Source: Solibacteraceae bacterium (GTDB taxonomy: Bacteria; Acidobacteriota; Terriglobia; Bryobacterales; Bryobacteraceae). Taken from it: a stretch of 32,103 nucleotides of DNA. Shown piece by piece: positions 25,508-32,103 of this stretch (within the stretch, counting starts at the first letter, position 1; each line of letters begins with the position of its first letter). Where the stretch lies: NCBI GenBank assembly GCA_026984795.1, contig JALSRK010000070.1, positions 1-32,103 on the forward strand, written 5' to 3'. Both the position numbers and the translations under genes were made by a program. Below the pieces are notes generated by a model. It was not told the origin of the DNA, searched no databases, and saw only the letters and a list, made by a program, of their open reading frames with translations.

Positions 25508-26695
25508 ATGCAAGAGCTGACCCCGGGGGCGGAGCGCGAGCCCGCGCTTCCCGCCGCCGACGAGCGGCGCCTGGAGGAACTCCTCGAATATGTCCGGAAG
25601 CAGGCCCAAACCTTCGTCGGGTATCCGTGCCGGGGGTATTTCGACTACTCCCGGCTATTCGACTTTCTGTACTACCCGATCAACAACGTGGGCGATCCTT
25701 TTGCCCCGTGCACGTACCGGGTCCATACCCGCGAAGTGGAGCGTGAAGTCCTCCAATGGTTCGCCGAGCTGAACCACATCGGCGAGGCGGACTACTGGGG
25801 TTACGTAACCAATGGGGGTACGGAGGGAAACATCTACGGACTATTCCTGGCGCGGGAACTCTACCCGGGCGGCGTTGTGTACTACTCCGAGGATACGCAC
25901 TACAGCGTCGCGAAGAACTTGCGCGTCCTGAACATGCGGCACATCATGATCAAATCCCAGCCTAACGGCGAGATCGACTACGAGGATCTCTACGAGACCA
26001 TGAAGATCCACCGGGACGTGCCGCCGATCATCTTCGCCAACGCAGGCACGACGATGACCGAGGCCAAGGACGACATCACCCGGATCCGCGCCATGCTGAA
26101 GGACCTGGCGATCCCGCAGTCTTACATCCACGTGGACGCGGCGCTGTGTGGTATGACGCTGCCGTTCCTTGACGGCGCTCCGGTAGTAGACTTCCGGGCG
26201 GGCATCGACAGCATTTCGATCAGCGGCCACAAATTCATCGGCTGCCCGTTTCCGTGCGGGATCGTGCTGGCGAGGAAGGAGTATGTGAACCGGATCGCGC
26301 GGTCCATCGAGTATGTGGGGACGTTGGACACGACGCTGACGGGATCGCGGAACGGCGTGGCGGCCCTTTTCTTGTGGTATGCTCTGCGCACCATCGGCAA
26401 GGACGGATTCCGGCGGGAGGTGGGAGAGTGCTTAGAGAAAGCCGCCTACGCGGTCGAGCGGTTCCGGGTTGCGGGAATCGAGGCATGGAGGAACCCGCAT
26501 TCGATCACGGTGGTCTTTGAGCGCCCCCCGGAGGAGATTCTGGAGAGGTGGCAGATCGCCGTTCAGAACCGGTGGGGCCATATCGTGGTGATGCCGACGA
26601 TCACCCGGGAGAAGATCGACCGGCTGATCGAGGACATCGTACGGGTGCGGGAGAAAGGGGCGGGGGAGTCGCGCCGGGTCCGGCCGCGGGCGTAA
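25508..26695 (+). CDS. hdc: PLP-dependent histidine decarboxylase
   Basis: A 395-residue group II amino-acid decarboxylase closest to the bacterial histidine decarboxylases (Morganella/Klebsiella type, about 378 residues) that make histamine and CO2. Landmarks: FDYSRLFDFLYYPINNVGDP (45-64), GYVTNGGTEGNIYGLFLARELYP (98-120), SEDTHYSVAKNLR with stacking His131, IKSQPNGEIDY, ANAGTTMTEA, HVDAALCGMTLPF (Asp210 pairs with the PLP nitrogen), SISISGHKFIGCPFPCG with the PLP lysine Lys242, and TLTGSRNGVAALFLWYAL. Start ATG has GAGG about 11 bases upstream. A double-ACT protein follows by 32 bases in the same direction. No histidine/histamine antiporter is adjacent, so an acid-resistance pair is not evident. 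Another small aromatic or serine substrate is possible. Confidence 0.88.
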   Translation: MQELTPGAEREPALPAADERRLEELLEYVRKQAQTFVGYPCRGYFDYSRLFDFLYYPINNVGDPFAPCTYRVHTREVEREVLQWFAELNHIGEADYWGYVTNGGTEGNIYGLFLARELYPGGVVYYSEDTHYSVAKNLRVLNMRHIMIKSQPNGEIDYEDLYETMKIHRDVPPIIFANAGTTMTEAKDDITRIRAMLKDLAIPQSYIHVDAALCGMTLPFLDGAPVVDFRAGIDSISISGHKFIGCPFPCGIVLARKEYVNRIARSIEYVGTLDTTLTGSRNGVAALFLWYALRTIGKDGFRREVGECLEKAAYAVERFRVAGIEAWRNPHSITVVFERPPEEILERWQIAVQNRWGHIVVMPTITREKIDRLIEDIVRVREKGAGESRRVRPRA

Positions 26696-26727
26696 GGTAG
26701 AGAAACGGAAGCGAGGAACCGAGAGGA

Positions 26728-27129
26728 ATGAAGGAAATCGTCGTTGTGACCCCCAACCGGGCGGGACTGCTAGCGGATATCTCCGAGGTGCTGGCGGCGC
26801 GCGGCATCAACATTGAGACGATCGATGCTGAGGAGGTCCATGACACCGCCATCATCGAGCTGACGGTGGACCGCTACGACGAAGCGCTGCAGGCTCTTCG
26901 GGACGCCGGTTTCCATGCCATCACCGAGGACGCCATTCTGGTAAAGCTCAGGGACGAGCCGGGGGCGCTGGCCAAGGTGGCCCGGAAGTTCAAAGAGGCC
27001 CGGATTGATTTGCGGAGCGTACGGTTCATCCGCCGGCAGCAGGGCTACGCGTTCGTGGCGATCGCAACCAATCGTTCGGAAGAAGCCCGAGCGCTGATCG
27101 ACGAGTACATCGTCAATAACGCTGAGTAG
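26728..27129 (+). CDS. Tandem ACT-domain protein
   Basis: A 133-residue protein of two ACT domains and nothing else. The first is EIVVVTPNRAGLLADISEVLAARGINIETID (3-33); the second is ILVKLRDEPGALAKVARKFKEARIDLRSVRFI (about 71-102). Both have the beta-alpha-beta 'PG/AxLxxI' turn that binds amino acids at dimer interfaces. GAGAGGA sits almost directly before the ATG, with a second GAGG at -13. It follows hdc in the same direction and probably shares its transcript. Stand-alone ACT proteins are usually amino-acid sensors of an enzyme or regulator; that it senses histidine for Hdc is inference from position only. Confidence 0.9.
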   Translation: MKEIVVVTPNRAGLLADISEVLAARGINIETIDAEEVHDTAIIELTVDRYDEALQALRDAGFHAITEDAILVKLRDEPGALAKVARKFKEARIDLRSVRFIRRQQGYAFVAIATNRSEEARALIDEYIVNNAE

Positions 27130-27144
27130 GGCGCCGGGGCGCCG
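27130..27144. terminator. GC-rich hairpin between convergent genes, repeated 15-mer
   Basis: GGCGC (27130-27134) pairs with GCGCC (27139-27143), loop CGGG, immediately after the TAG of the ACT gene and 20 bases beyond the FecR gene's stop. The 15 bases are identical to 1396-1410. No U-tract. Confidence 0.4.
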
Positions 27145-27164
27145 AACGCCACCCGGAACTGCGC

Positions 27165-28034
27165 TCATCCGCCTGGCGGCGGAGGTGGCGCGGGCGGCGC
27201 CGGCGGGTTGTCGGGGGTCGGCGACCCACCGCCGCCGGACGGGGGCGGCGGAGGTTCGCCGCCGGCGGTATCGCCCGGAAGCTTGGGTCCGGCGCCGCCG
27301 GTGGGAGCAGGGGAGCCGCCGTGGCCGGGTGAAGACGTGCGGGTCTGGATCAGGATTCCGTAAAGTACATCGCCGGCGGTCCGCAGGATCCCGGCCGCCA
27401 AAGCGTTCTTGTCCACTCTGCTCCTGGCGAGGGGGATGTTCTTATACACGCGGATATACTCGCCGGCCTGGAGCACCTTGGATTTGCTCTCGCCGATGAG
27501 GCGGTGGCGGACCGTGACCACCCCCTCTTCCACCGAGACCACAGTAGTGTCGTTGTCGTCTTCGATCAAGACATCGAAGACTGTTCCCCTCACCGAGATG
27601 ACGGCCGTGGGGGTAAAGACGCGGTTGTGGTTCGGCTGCCCGCCCAGTTTCTGGATGAAGATCTTCACGTGGCCAAGCCACAAGTCCAGCAGGTCGCGCC
27701 AGTCGCCGGGATTGGCCCGGAAGGTGACCCGGGAGTTGGGGAAGACCTGGAAAGTGCTGCCATCCTCCAACTGGAAAACCGCATATCCATCCGGTCCCGT
27801 GAGGATTACCTGCTTCGGCCGAACAGTGTCGCCGGTGTTGAGCACCCACGGCTCGCTGCCTTTCAGGACCGAAACGTCTCCCACGAGCTGGATCAGGCGG
27901 GCGGCGCCCGGAGGCAGGGGGGAGCTGGGAACCGCCGGCGTCCGGGGAAGCGGTGGAAATTGCTGGCCAAGACACACAACGGCAAAAGAGGCGAGCAGCC
28001 CCCGGCGCAGCCACGTTGTCAGCCGGGCCGACAT
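27165..28034 (-). CDS. Exported FecR-domain protein with Gly/Pro-rich tail
   Basis: A 289-residue protein with an N-terminal signal segment (LRRGLLASFAVVCLGQQ). Residues about 45-185 are a FecR domain: LIQLVGDVSVLKGSEPWVLNTGD, VFQLEDGSTFQVFPNSRVTF and VISVRGTVFDV, the last being the most conserved FecR motif. The final 55 residues are Gly/Pro-rich low-complexity sequence (PPPPPSGGGGSP, PAPPAPPPPPGG). FecR domains occur in anti-sigma regulators of TonB systems and also in stand-alone periplasmic or surface proteins; no ECF sigma factor or TonB receptor is nearby, so the latter is more likely. GGAGAGG lies 9 bases before the ATG and a promoter candidate about 65 bases upstream. Confidence 0.85.
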   Translation of the reverse strand: MSARLTTWLRRGLLASFAVVCLGQQFPPLPRTPAVPSSPLPPGAARLIQLVGDVSVLKGSEPWVLNTGDTVRPKQVILTGPDGYAVFQLEDGSTFQVFPNSRVTFRANPGDWRDLLDLWLGHVKIFIQKLGGQPNHNRVFTPTAVISVRGTVFDVLIEDDNDTTVVSVEEGVVTVRHRLIGESKSKVLQAGEYIRVYKNIPLARSRVDKNALAAGILRTAGDVLYGILIQTRTSSPGHGGSPAPTGGAGPKLPGDTAGGEPPPPPSGGGGSPTPDNPPAPPAPPPPPGG

Positions 28035-28098
28035 AAGAGAGTACCTCTCCCGCTTCTATCGGTCTGCAGGGCCGTTGTCTGCAGGTTCCCGAGAACCT

Positions 28099-28126
28099 AG
28101 TCTATCACCAAAAGTTTGTTCTGCAA
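28099..28126 (-). promoter_or_regulatory. Candidate promoter of the FecR-domain gene
   Basis: On the minus strand TTGCAG (28121-28126) and TAGACT (28099-28104) are separated by 16 bases, matching sigma-70-type boxes at four of six positions or better. Predicted start is about 58 bases before the ATG. The rest of the 236-base gap to the divergent gene holds TACAAT at 28215-28220 (plus strand), without a matching -35. Confidence 0.4.
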
Positions 28127-28270
28127 TACGGGTTCCGGCCAGGAAATTGCTGCAAAGTAGTGAGAACCAGACAGTTCTGGGAACGTCCGGCCGATATAGA
28201 AGAAGGCCACAGGCTACAATGGACTCGTTGGATGTGTCGAATCGCCACAGTTGAGGCCCGCCGGCGGACA

Positions 28271-30175
28271 ATGATCCTGCCGGCGATGGTGCTGCTGGCG
28301 GCCGGGCTGGGGTTCGCCCAGGAGCGGAGGGACGGGCTCTACCTGGACGCGGCGTGGCGGACGGTGGGGAACACGGTGATCGACGCGGCTCCGGCCGGGC
28401 TGGCCGGCGGGCCGGTCACCGAGGTCTGGTACGCGCCGGACGGCGGAGCTCTGTATGTGCGCACGCCGAACGGGAAAGTGTTCACGACCCGGGACTTTGA
28501 GCGGTGGAGGCCGGCGCCGGACTCACTCCGGAAGCCCACCTCCGGCGAAGAGATGCGGGCCACCCGGCTGCCGGAACCCGGAGCGCGGCTCCGGACGGGG
28601 CGGCCGGGGGGGCAGGCGGTCTATGCAATAGGCCGCTCGGTCTACCGCTCCGAGGACGGCGGCGCTTCCTGGGTGGACGTGGCGAGTTGGCGCGGCCGGT
28701 TACTGATCGGGGGGCCGGTGTTCGATCTGGCTGTTTCCCCGACGGCGGAGGACGAGATCGCCGTGGCGACGCGGCTGGGAGTGTGGCGCTCGATCGACGG
28801 GGGCCGAAGCTGGGCGGCTTTGAACGCCGGCCTGCCGAACCTGCCGGTGCGGCGGCTCCTCGAGCTGCCGGCGGATGGGGCGGGGCTCCGCGTTCTGGTG
28901 AAAGACATCGGGGTGGTTGAATGGGCCCCGGGCGAACGGTTCGCCTGGCGCCCGGCGCGTTCCCCCGAATTCGCGGAGGAGGAGGCTTTGCGGCGGCGGG
29001 TGGCGGAGCTCCTGGGCGAGCCGGTTTCCGCGGTCGCGGCCGACGGGACGTGGATCTATGCAGGCGCCGCCGGCGGACGGCTTTGGGCGTCCCCCGACAG
29101 CGGGGACTCGTGGCGGTCTTTCGACGTGCCTGGAGCCGGCCCGGTCGAGGAGATCTTCATCATCGGCGGCTCGCCCCAAACGGCTCTGGCGGCTCTCGGC
29201 CGCCGGCCGGGGAGTAAGGAACCAGGCCCTCGCGTCTTGCGGACGACGAACGGCGGCCTATTCTGGGACGACATGACAGCGGATCTACCGGCCGTAGCCG
29301 CGCACGGGATCACGGCCGATGCGGCGACCGGAGCGGTCTATGTGGCGACCGACGGCGGCCTTTTCTACACCCAGGCCGACTTGAGAGGGGCGTCCCCGCC
29401 GGGCTCGTGGTTGCGGGTGCCCGGCCCGTGGCAGGGAGCGGCGGTCTTCGACGTCCGTTTGGACGCCGGGGGGAATCAACTGTACGCTGCAGTGGACGGC
29501 AAAGGAGTTTACGCGCGGATGGCGCCGCACCGATTCCTGTCCCCCACCGTGGTGAGCGCGGCCGATTTCCGGGCGCGGGAAGCGGCGCCCGGGGCGCTGC
29601 TCACGGTGCTCGGCGGACGGGTGGTGGAGGCACGCGCTGGATCGCTGCCGGCTCCGCTGTTGGCCGCCGCGGAGCGCGAGTCCCAGATTCAGATTCCCTT
29701 CGAAGTCTCCGGCGACGTGCTGGCCCTCGGGCTGACGCTGGGGGAGCCGGGCAGGCGGTCGACGCTGAGCCTGAATCTCCCGCTGGTGGACGCAGCGCCC
29801 GCGATCATGGAGGACCGCGACGGGGCTCCGATGGTACTGGACGCAGACACGGGGGTGTTGCTGAACGCTTTGACTCCGGCCCGGCCGGGCGCCCGGCTGC
29901 AGATCCTGGCCACGGGCTTGGGTCGAACCGATCCCCCATGGCCGAGCGGCATGGCCGCACCCATCGAGTCGCCGCCGAAGGTCGCAGCTCCGGTGCGCGT
30001 CTATTTGGACCGGCAGCCGGTGGATGCGGTGCGGGCGGTGCTCGCCCCGGGCTACGTCGGTTTCTATTTGGTCGAGTTCGTGGTGCCCCCGATCGTCAAC
30101 GCCGGACCGGCGGAGCTGTACATCGAGGCCGGGGGCCGGGACTCCAACCGCACCCGCATTTACTTGGAACCTTGA
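28271..30175 (+). CDS. Exported beta-propeller-like protein with TIGR03437-type C-terminal domain
   Basis: A 634-residue protein starting with signal peptide MILPAMVLLAAGLGFAQ. Residues about 50-430 contain BNR/Ycf48-like propeller strands: VYRSEDGGASWVDV, VWRSIDGGRSWAALN, LWASPDSGDSWRSF, VLRTTNGGLFWDDM, each followed by a GVY/GLF strand ('Asp-box' SxDxGxSW). Residues about 440-634 match the TIGR03437 organisation: APGALLTVLGG, IQIPFEVSGDVLAL, LQILATGLGRTDPPWPSG, APVRVYLDRQPVDAVRAVLAPGYVGFYLVEFVVP and AELYIEAGGRDSNRTRI. No enzyme motif is visible. Start is uncertain; upstream in-frame ATGs would mask the signal peptide. It is probably a surface or secreted binding protein, though partner is unknown. 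Confidence 0.82.
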   Translation: MILPAMVLLAAGLGFAQERRDGLYLDAAWRTVGNTVIDAAPAGLAGGPVTEVWYAPDGGALYVRTPNGKVFTTRDFERWRPAPDSLRKPTSGEEMRATRLPEPGARLRTGRPGGQAVYAIGRSVYRSEDGGASWVDVASWRGRLLIGGPVFDLAVSPTAEDEIAVATRLGVWRSIDGGRSWAALNAGLPNLPVRRLLELPADGAGLRVLVKDIGVVEWAPGERFAWRPARSPEFAEEEALRRRVAELLGEPVSAVAADGTWIYAGAAGGRLWASPDSGDSWRSFDVPGAGPVEEIFIIGGSPQTALAALGRRPGSKEPGPRVLRTTNGGLFWDDMTADLPAVAAHGITADAATGAVYVATDGGLFYTQADLRGASPPGSWLRVPGPWQGAAVFDVRLDAGGNQLYAAVDGKGVYARMAPHRFLSPTVVSAADFRAREAAPGALLTVLGGRVVEARAGSLPAPLLAAAERESQIQIPFEVSGDVLALGLTLGEPGRRSTLSLNLPLVDAAPAIMEDRDGAPMVLDADTGVLLNALTPARPGARLQILATGLGRTDPPWPSGMAAPIESPPKVAAPVRVYLDRQPVDAVRAVLAPGYVGFYLVEFVVPPIVNAGPAELYIEAGGRDSNRTRIYLEP

Positions 30176-30295
30176 AGTGCGTTGGACGGCTAAAGAAAGC
30201 CGCGCCGGCCCCTAGGGTTCGGTTGACCGGCGGGCCGGGGCGGGCTGCAACCCCTCGCGGGTTCCCGTAGACTGATGGATAGCCGAGGACCTCAA

Positions 30296-30844
30296 ATGAT
30301 GCTGCGCTGTGTGCTGCCGTGCGCCGTTCTGCTTGTTGCTCCGGCGGTGGCCGGGCAGGCCGGACAGGCGGAGGACAACAAGCTGGCCCCCTATTACCCG
30401 ACGCCGAAACTGGTGGTAGAACGGATGCTCAAGCTGGGCGAGCTGAAGCCCGGCGAGACAATGTTCGACCTGGGCTCGGGCGACGGCCGGATCGTCATCA
30501 TGGCGGCCAAGAAATTCGGCGCTTACGCGGTGGGGGTGGAGATCGACAAGGATTTGGTCGAAGCCAGCCGGCGGCGTGTCAAAAAACTGGGGCTGGAAGG
30601 CAAGGTCAAGATCATCCACGGTGACATCTTGCAGCAGGATTACAGTTCCGCCGACCTGGTTACCATCTACTTACTGCCGACCTCGAACGAAAAGGTCAGA
30701 CCGTTGCTGGAGAAGCAACTCAAGAAGGGCGCCCGCGTGGTTTGCCACGACTTCGACATGTCCGGCTGGGCGCCTGATCAGGTGGAACACATCGAGGATG
30801 ACGGCGAGGGGCGCAGCCACACGCTGTACCTGTACCGCCGGTAA
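30296..30844 (+). CDS. SAM-methyltransferase-like protein with signal peptide
   Basis: A 182-residue protein. The N-terminus MMLRCVLPCAVLLVAPAVAGQAGQ looks like a cleavable signal peptide (AVA-G). The rest is a class I methyltransferase fold: MFDLGSGDGRIVIMAAKKFG (motif I, with the SAM-binding GSGDG), GVEIDKDLVEASRRRV (motif II acidic residue), KIIHGDILQQDY, VTIYLLPTSNEKVRPLLEKQLKKGARVVCHDF. DMSGWAPDQVEHIEDD follows. GAGGA lies 7 bases before the chosen ATG; an ATG at 30275 is in frame but has a poorer context. SAM is cytosolic, so a true export signal conflicts with methyltransfer. Either the segment is a membrane anchor with the domain inside, or the domain has another role. Substrate unknown. 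Confidence 0.78.
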   Translation: MMLRCVLPCAVLLVAPAVAGQAGQAEDNKLAPYYPTPKLVVERMLKLGELKPGETMFDLGSGDGRIVIMAAKKFGAYAVGVEIDKDLVEASRRRVKKLGLEGKVKIIHGDILQQDYSSADLVTIYLLPTSNEKVRPLLEKQLKKGARVVCHDFDMSGWAPDQVEHIEDDGEGRSHTLYLYRR

Positions 30845-30913
30845 GACGGGGGAGGTTCCGCCGGGGGCCGGCTCGGCGTCCGCACACCGTCCCCGGCTGA
30901 AATCCGAGGGCCC

Positions 30914-32065
30914 ATGACCGAAGAGTATCTGCTGGTTCCCCACTCCTGGCGGCGGGCTCTCAGCCTGGCGCGCATCGGGCTGGCGGTGGCGTGTCTGGCG
31001 GCGGAAGTGGCCTCGGGTGGACCGGACCGGCTGCTGATCCGGCTCCTGCTGATCCTGTTCCTGCTTTACAGCGTGACGGCGGCCTCCTGGCGGATTCTCG
31101 AGCGGGTACGCTACGCAGGCTTCAGCCTGATGTTGGATTCCGCTTTTTTCTTGATCAGCGCGACGATCGAGACCCGGTACTCCGTTTGGCTGGCGGCGGT
31201 CTTTTACGGTTACCTGATGTGCTCGGCTTTGCTCGCGCACCCCTGGCGTGAAGTCGCGGTGATCTCGGTGGTGATGCCGCTGCTGTTCGCGCTGGTGCGT
31301 CCGGAGGAGGTGGCGCGGACCCTGCCGGTGCTCGGCATGGCGGGGATGCTGGGGCTGGTGGCGGCCCGGAACCGGCAGCTCTTGATCGACCGGCTGATCG
31401 CAACCTCGCGGAAAGCGGTTCATTATCGTGACGAAGCCCAGAGGGCCCGGGATGCGGAACGCGAACGGATCGCCCGGGATTTCCACGACGGCCCGCAGCA
31501 GTCTTTCATCAGCCTGCAGATGCGGCTGGAGGTTCTGCGGCGGTTGCTCGAGCGGGACCCGGAGAGGGCCCGGGCGGAACTGGCCGAACTACAAGAGATC
31601 ACGCGGCGGCAAGTGGCCGAGGTCCGGGCTTTCGTCCGGGCGATGCGGCCCTCCGAGACCGAGGGCATGAGCCTGGGGGCCGCGGCCGCGCGGCTGGGCC
31701 GTCTCTTCGAACAGGACACCGGGATTTCGACGGTGGTGCGCGCCAGCGAGATCGAGGTGAAAGACGCCCGAACCCGAGAAGAGCTGCTGAAGATCCTTCG
31801 CGAAGCGCTGCACAATGTCCAGAAACACTCCGGTGCGTCCAGCGTGAGGGTCAAGATGTCGCATTCGAACGGCGCCGTCGAAATGAGGGTGGTCGATGAC
31901 GGGAAAGGGTTCCCGTTCGCCGGCCGGTTCACATTGGGCGAGCTGGGCGATCTGCGGATGGGGCCGGCCTCCATCTGCCGCCGGGTGCGAGATCTGGGAG
32001 GAGACCTGGCGGTGGATTCGCGTCCCGGCGAGGGGGCGTCGCTGTGGGTGAGGGTCCCGGCGTGA
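30914..32065 (+). CDS. NarL-type (HisKA_3) sensor histidine kinase
   Basis: A 383-residue membrane kinase. The N-terminal 150 residues contain about five hydrophobic helices (ALSLARIGLAVACLAAEVA, LLIRLLLILFLLYSV, FSLMLDSAFFLISATI, VWLAAVFYGYLMCSALLA, VAVISVVMPLLFALV) with little periplasmic sequence, so the signal is probably sensed within the membrane. A short coiled-coil leads to the HisKA_3 phosphoacceptor ERERIARDFHDGPQQSFISLQMR with His191. The ATPase domain shows EALHNVQKHSGASSVRV (N-box) and VVDDGKGFPF (G1). The terminal 'GEGASLWVRVP' is typical. GAGGG lies 4 bases before the ATG. A NarL/FixJ response regulator is expected near, possibly just beyond the right edge. Confidence 0.92.
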   Translation: MTEEYLLVPHSWRRALSLARIGLAVACLAAEVASGGPDRLLIRLLLILFLLYSVTAASWRILERVRYAGFSLMLDSAFFLISATIETRYSVWLAAVFYGYLMCSALLAHPWREVAVISVVMPLLFALVRPEEVARTLPVLGMAGMLGLVAARNRQLLIDRLIATSRKAVHYRDEAQRARDAERERIARDFHDGPQQSFISLQMRLEVLRRLLERDPERARAELAELQEITRRQVAEVRAFVRAMRPSETEGMSLGAAAARLGRLFEQDTGISTVVRASEIEVKDARTREELLKILREALHNVQKHSGASSVRVKMSHSNGAVEMRVVDDGKGFPFAGRFTLGELGDLRMGPASICRRVRDLGGDLAVDSRPGEGASLWVRVPA

Positions 32066-32103
32066 GACGCAAGGGGGCGCCGCGGGCGGCCTGGTGGCTC
32101 GCC
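32062..32103 (+). CDS. Start of an overlapping downstream gene, truncated by window end
   Basis: A GTG overlaps the kinase stop in the GTGA arrangement and opens VRRKGAPRAAWWLA up to the right edge. The basic start followed by hydrophobic residues looks like an export signal rather than a response regulator (which would begin IRVLLADDH or similar). Fourteen codons are too few to be sure. Confidence 0.3.
   Translation, partial: MRRKGAPRAAWWLA

Overview
The window is GC-rich, densely packed bacterial chromosome. Two proteins end in the C-terminal domain known as TIGR03437 ('Solibacter usitatus C-terminal domain'): one is a large PqaA-like hydrolase, the other a beta-propeller-like secreted protein. 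That domain is strongly associated with Acidobacteriota of the Solibacter/Bryobacter group. The secreted glycoside hydrolases and esterases, the three-subunit transhydrogenase and the lone FecR protein fit a soil or polymer-degrading acidobacterium. This assignment rests on protein families read by eye; no search was run.

Layout. Positions 1-3875 hold the end of a GH78 alpha-L-rhamnosidase-like gene and, converging on it, a secreted GH3 beta-glucosidase and a 39-residue lipoprotein. Positions 3927-7486 (minus strand) hold a RidA deaminase, the proton-translocating transhydrogenase genes pntB, pntAb and pntAa, and a tRNA-Arg(TCG). Positions 7511-9745 (plus) hold a CYTH-domain protein, a one-helix membrane protein with a clear terminator, and a MoxR ATPase. 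Positions 9749-12791 (minus) form a tRNA-thiolation unit: cysteine desulfurase, then mnmA, then a methyltransferase. Positions 12857-16988 (plus) form a likely operon: SAM hydroxide adenosyltransferase, fpg/mutM, a fused homocysteine methyltransferase/MTHFR, and an L-threonylcarbamoyladenylate synthase. A 6S RNA gene follows at about 17041-17185, then ymdB and a convergent CPA2 cation/proton antiporter.

Positions 19681-24545 are a second carbohydrate/esterase island: a CE15 glucuronoyl-esterase-like enzyme facing two tandem PqaA-like alpha/beta hydrolases, one of them fused to TIGR03437. Positions 24697-27129 hold a DtxR/MntR-type regulator, a PLP-dependent histidine decarboxylase and a double-ACT protein. 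Positions 27165-32103 hold a FecR-domain protein, the propeller-like TIGR03437 protein, an exported SAM-methyltransferase-like protein, a NarL-type sensor kinase and the first codons of a further gene.

The themes are plant-polymer breakdown (rhamnosides, beta-glucosides, glucuronoyl esters), methionine/SAM/one-carbon metabolism beside base-excision repair, and tRNA modification (thiolation and t6A). I found no CRISPR array, insertion sequence, prophage or origin. The less-explained signals are the 6S RNA upstream of ymdB, the hdc-ACT pair with an inverted repeat in front, the PqaA-TIGR03437 fusion next to an unfused paralogue, the exported methyltransferase, the phased direct repeat before the small membrane protein, and GC-rich hairpins without U-tracts at convergent gene ends.
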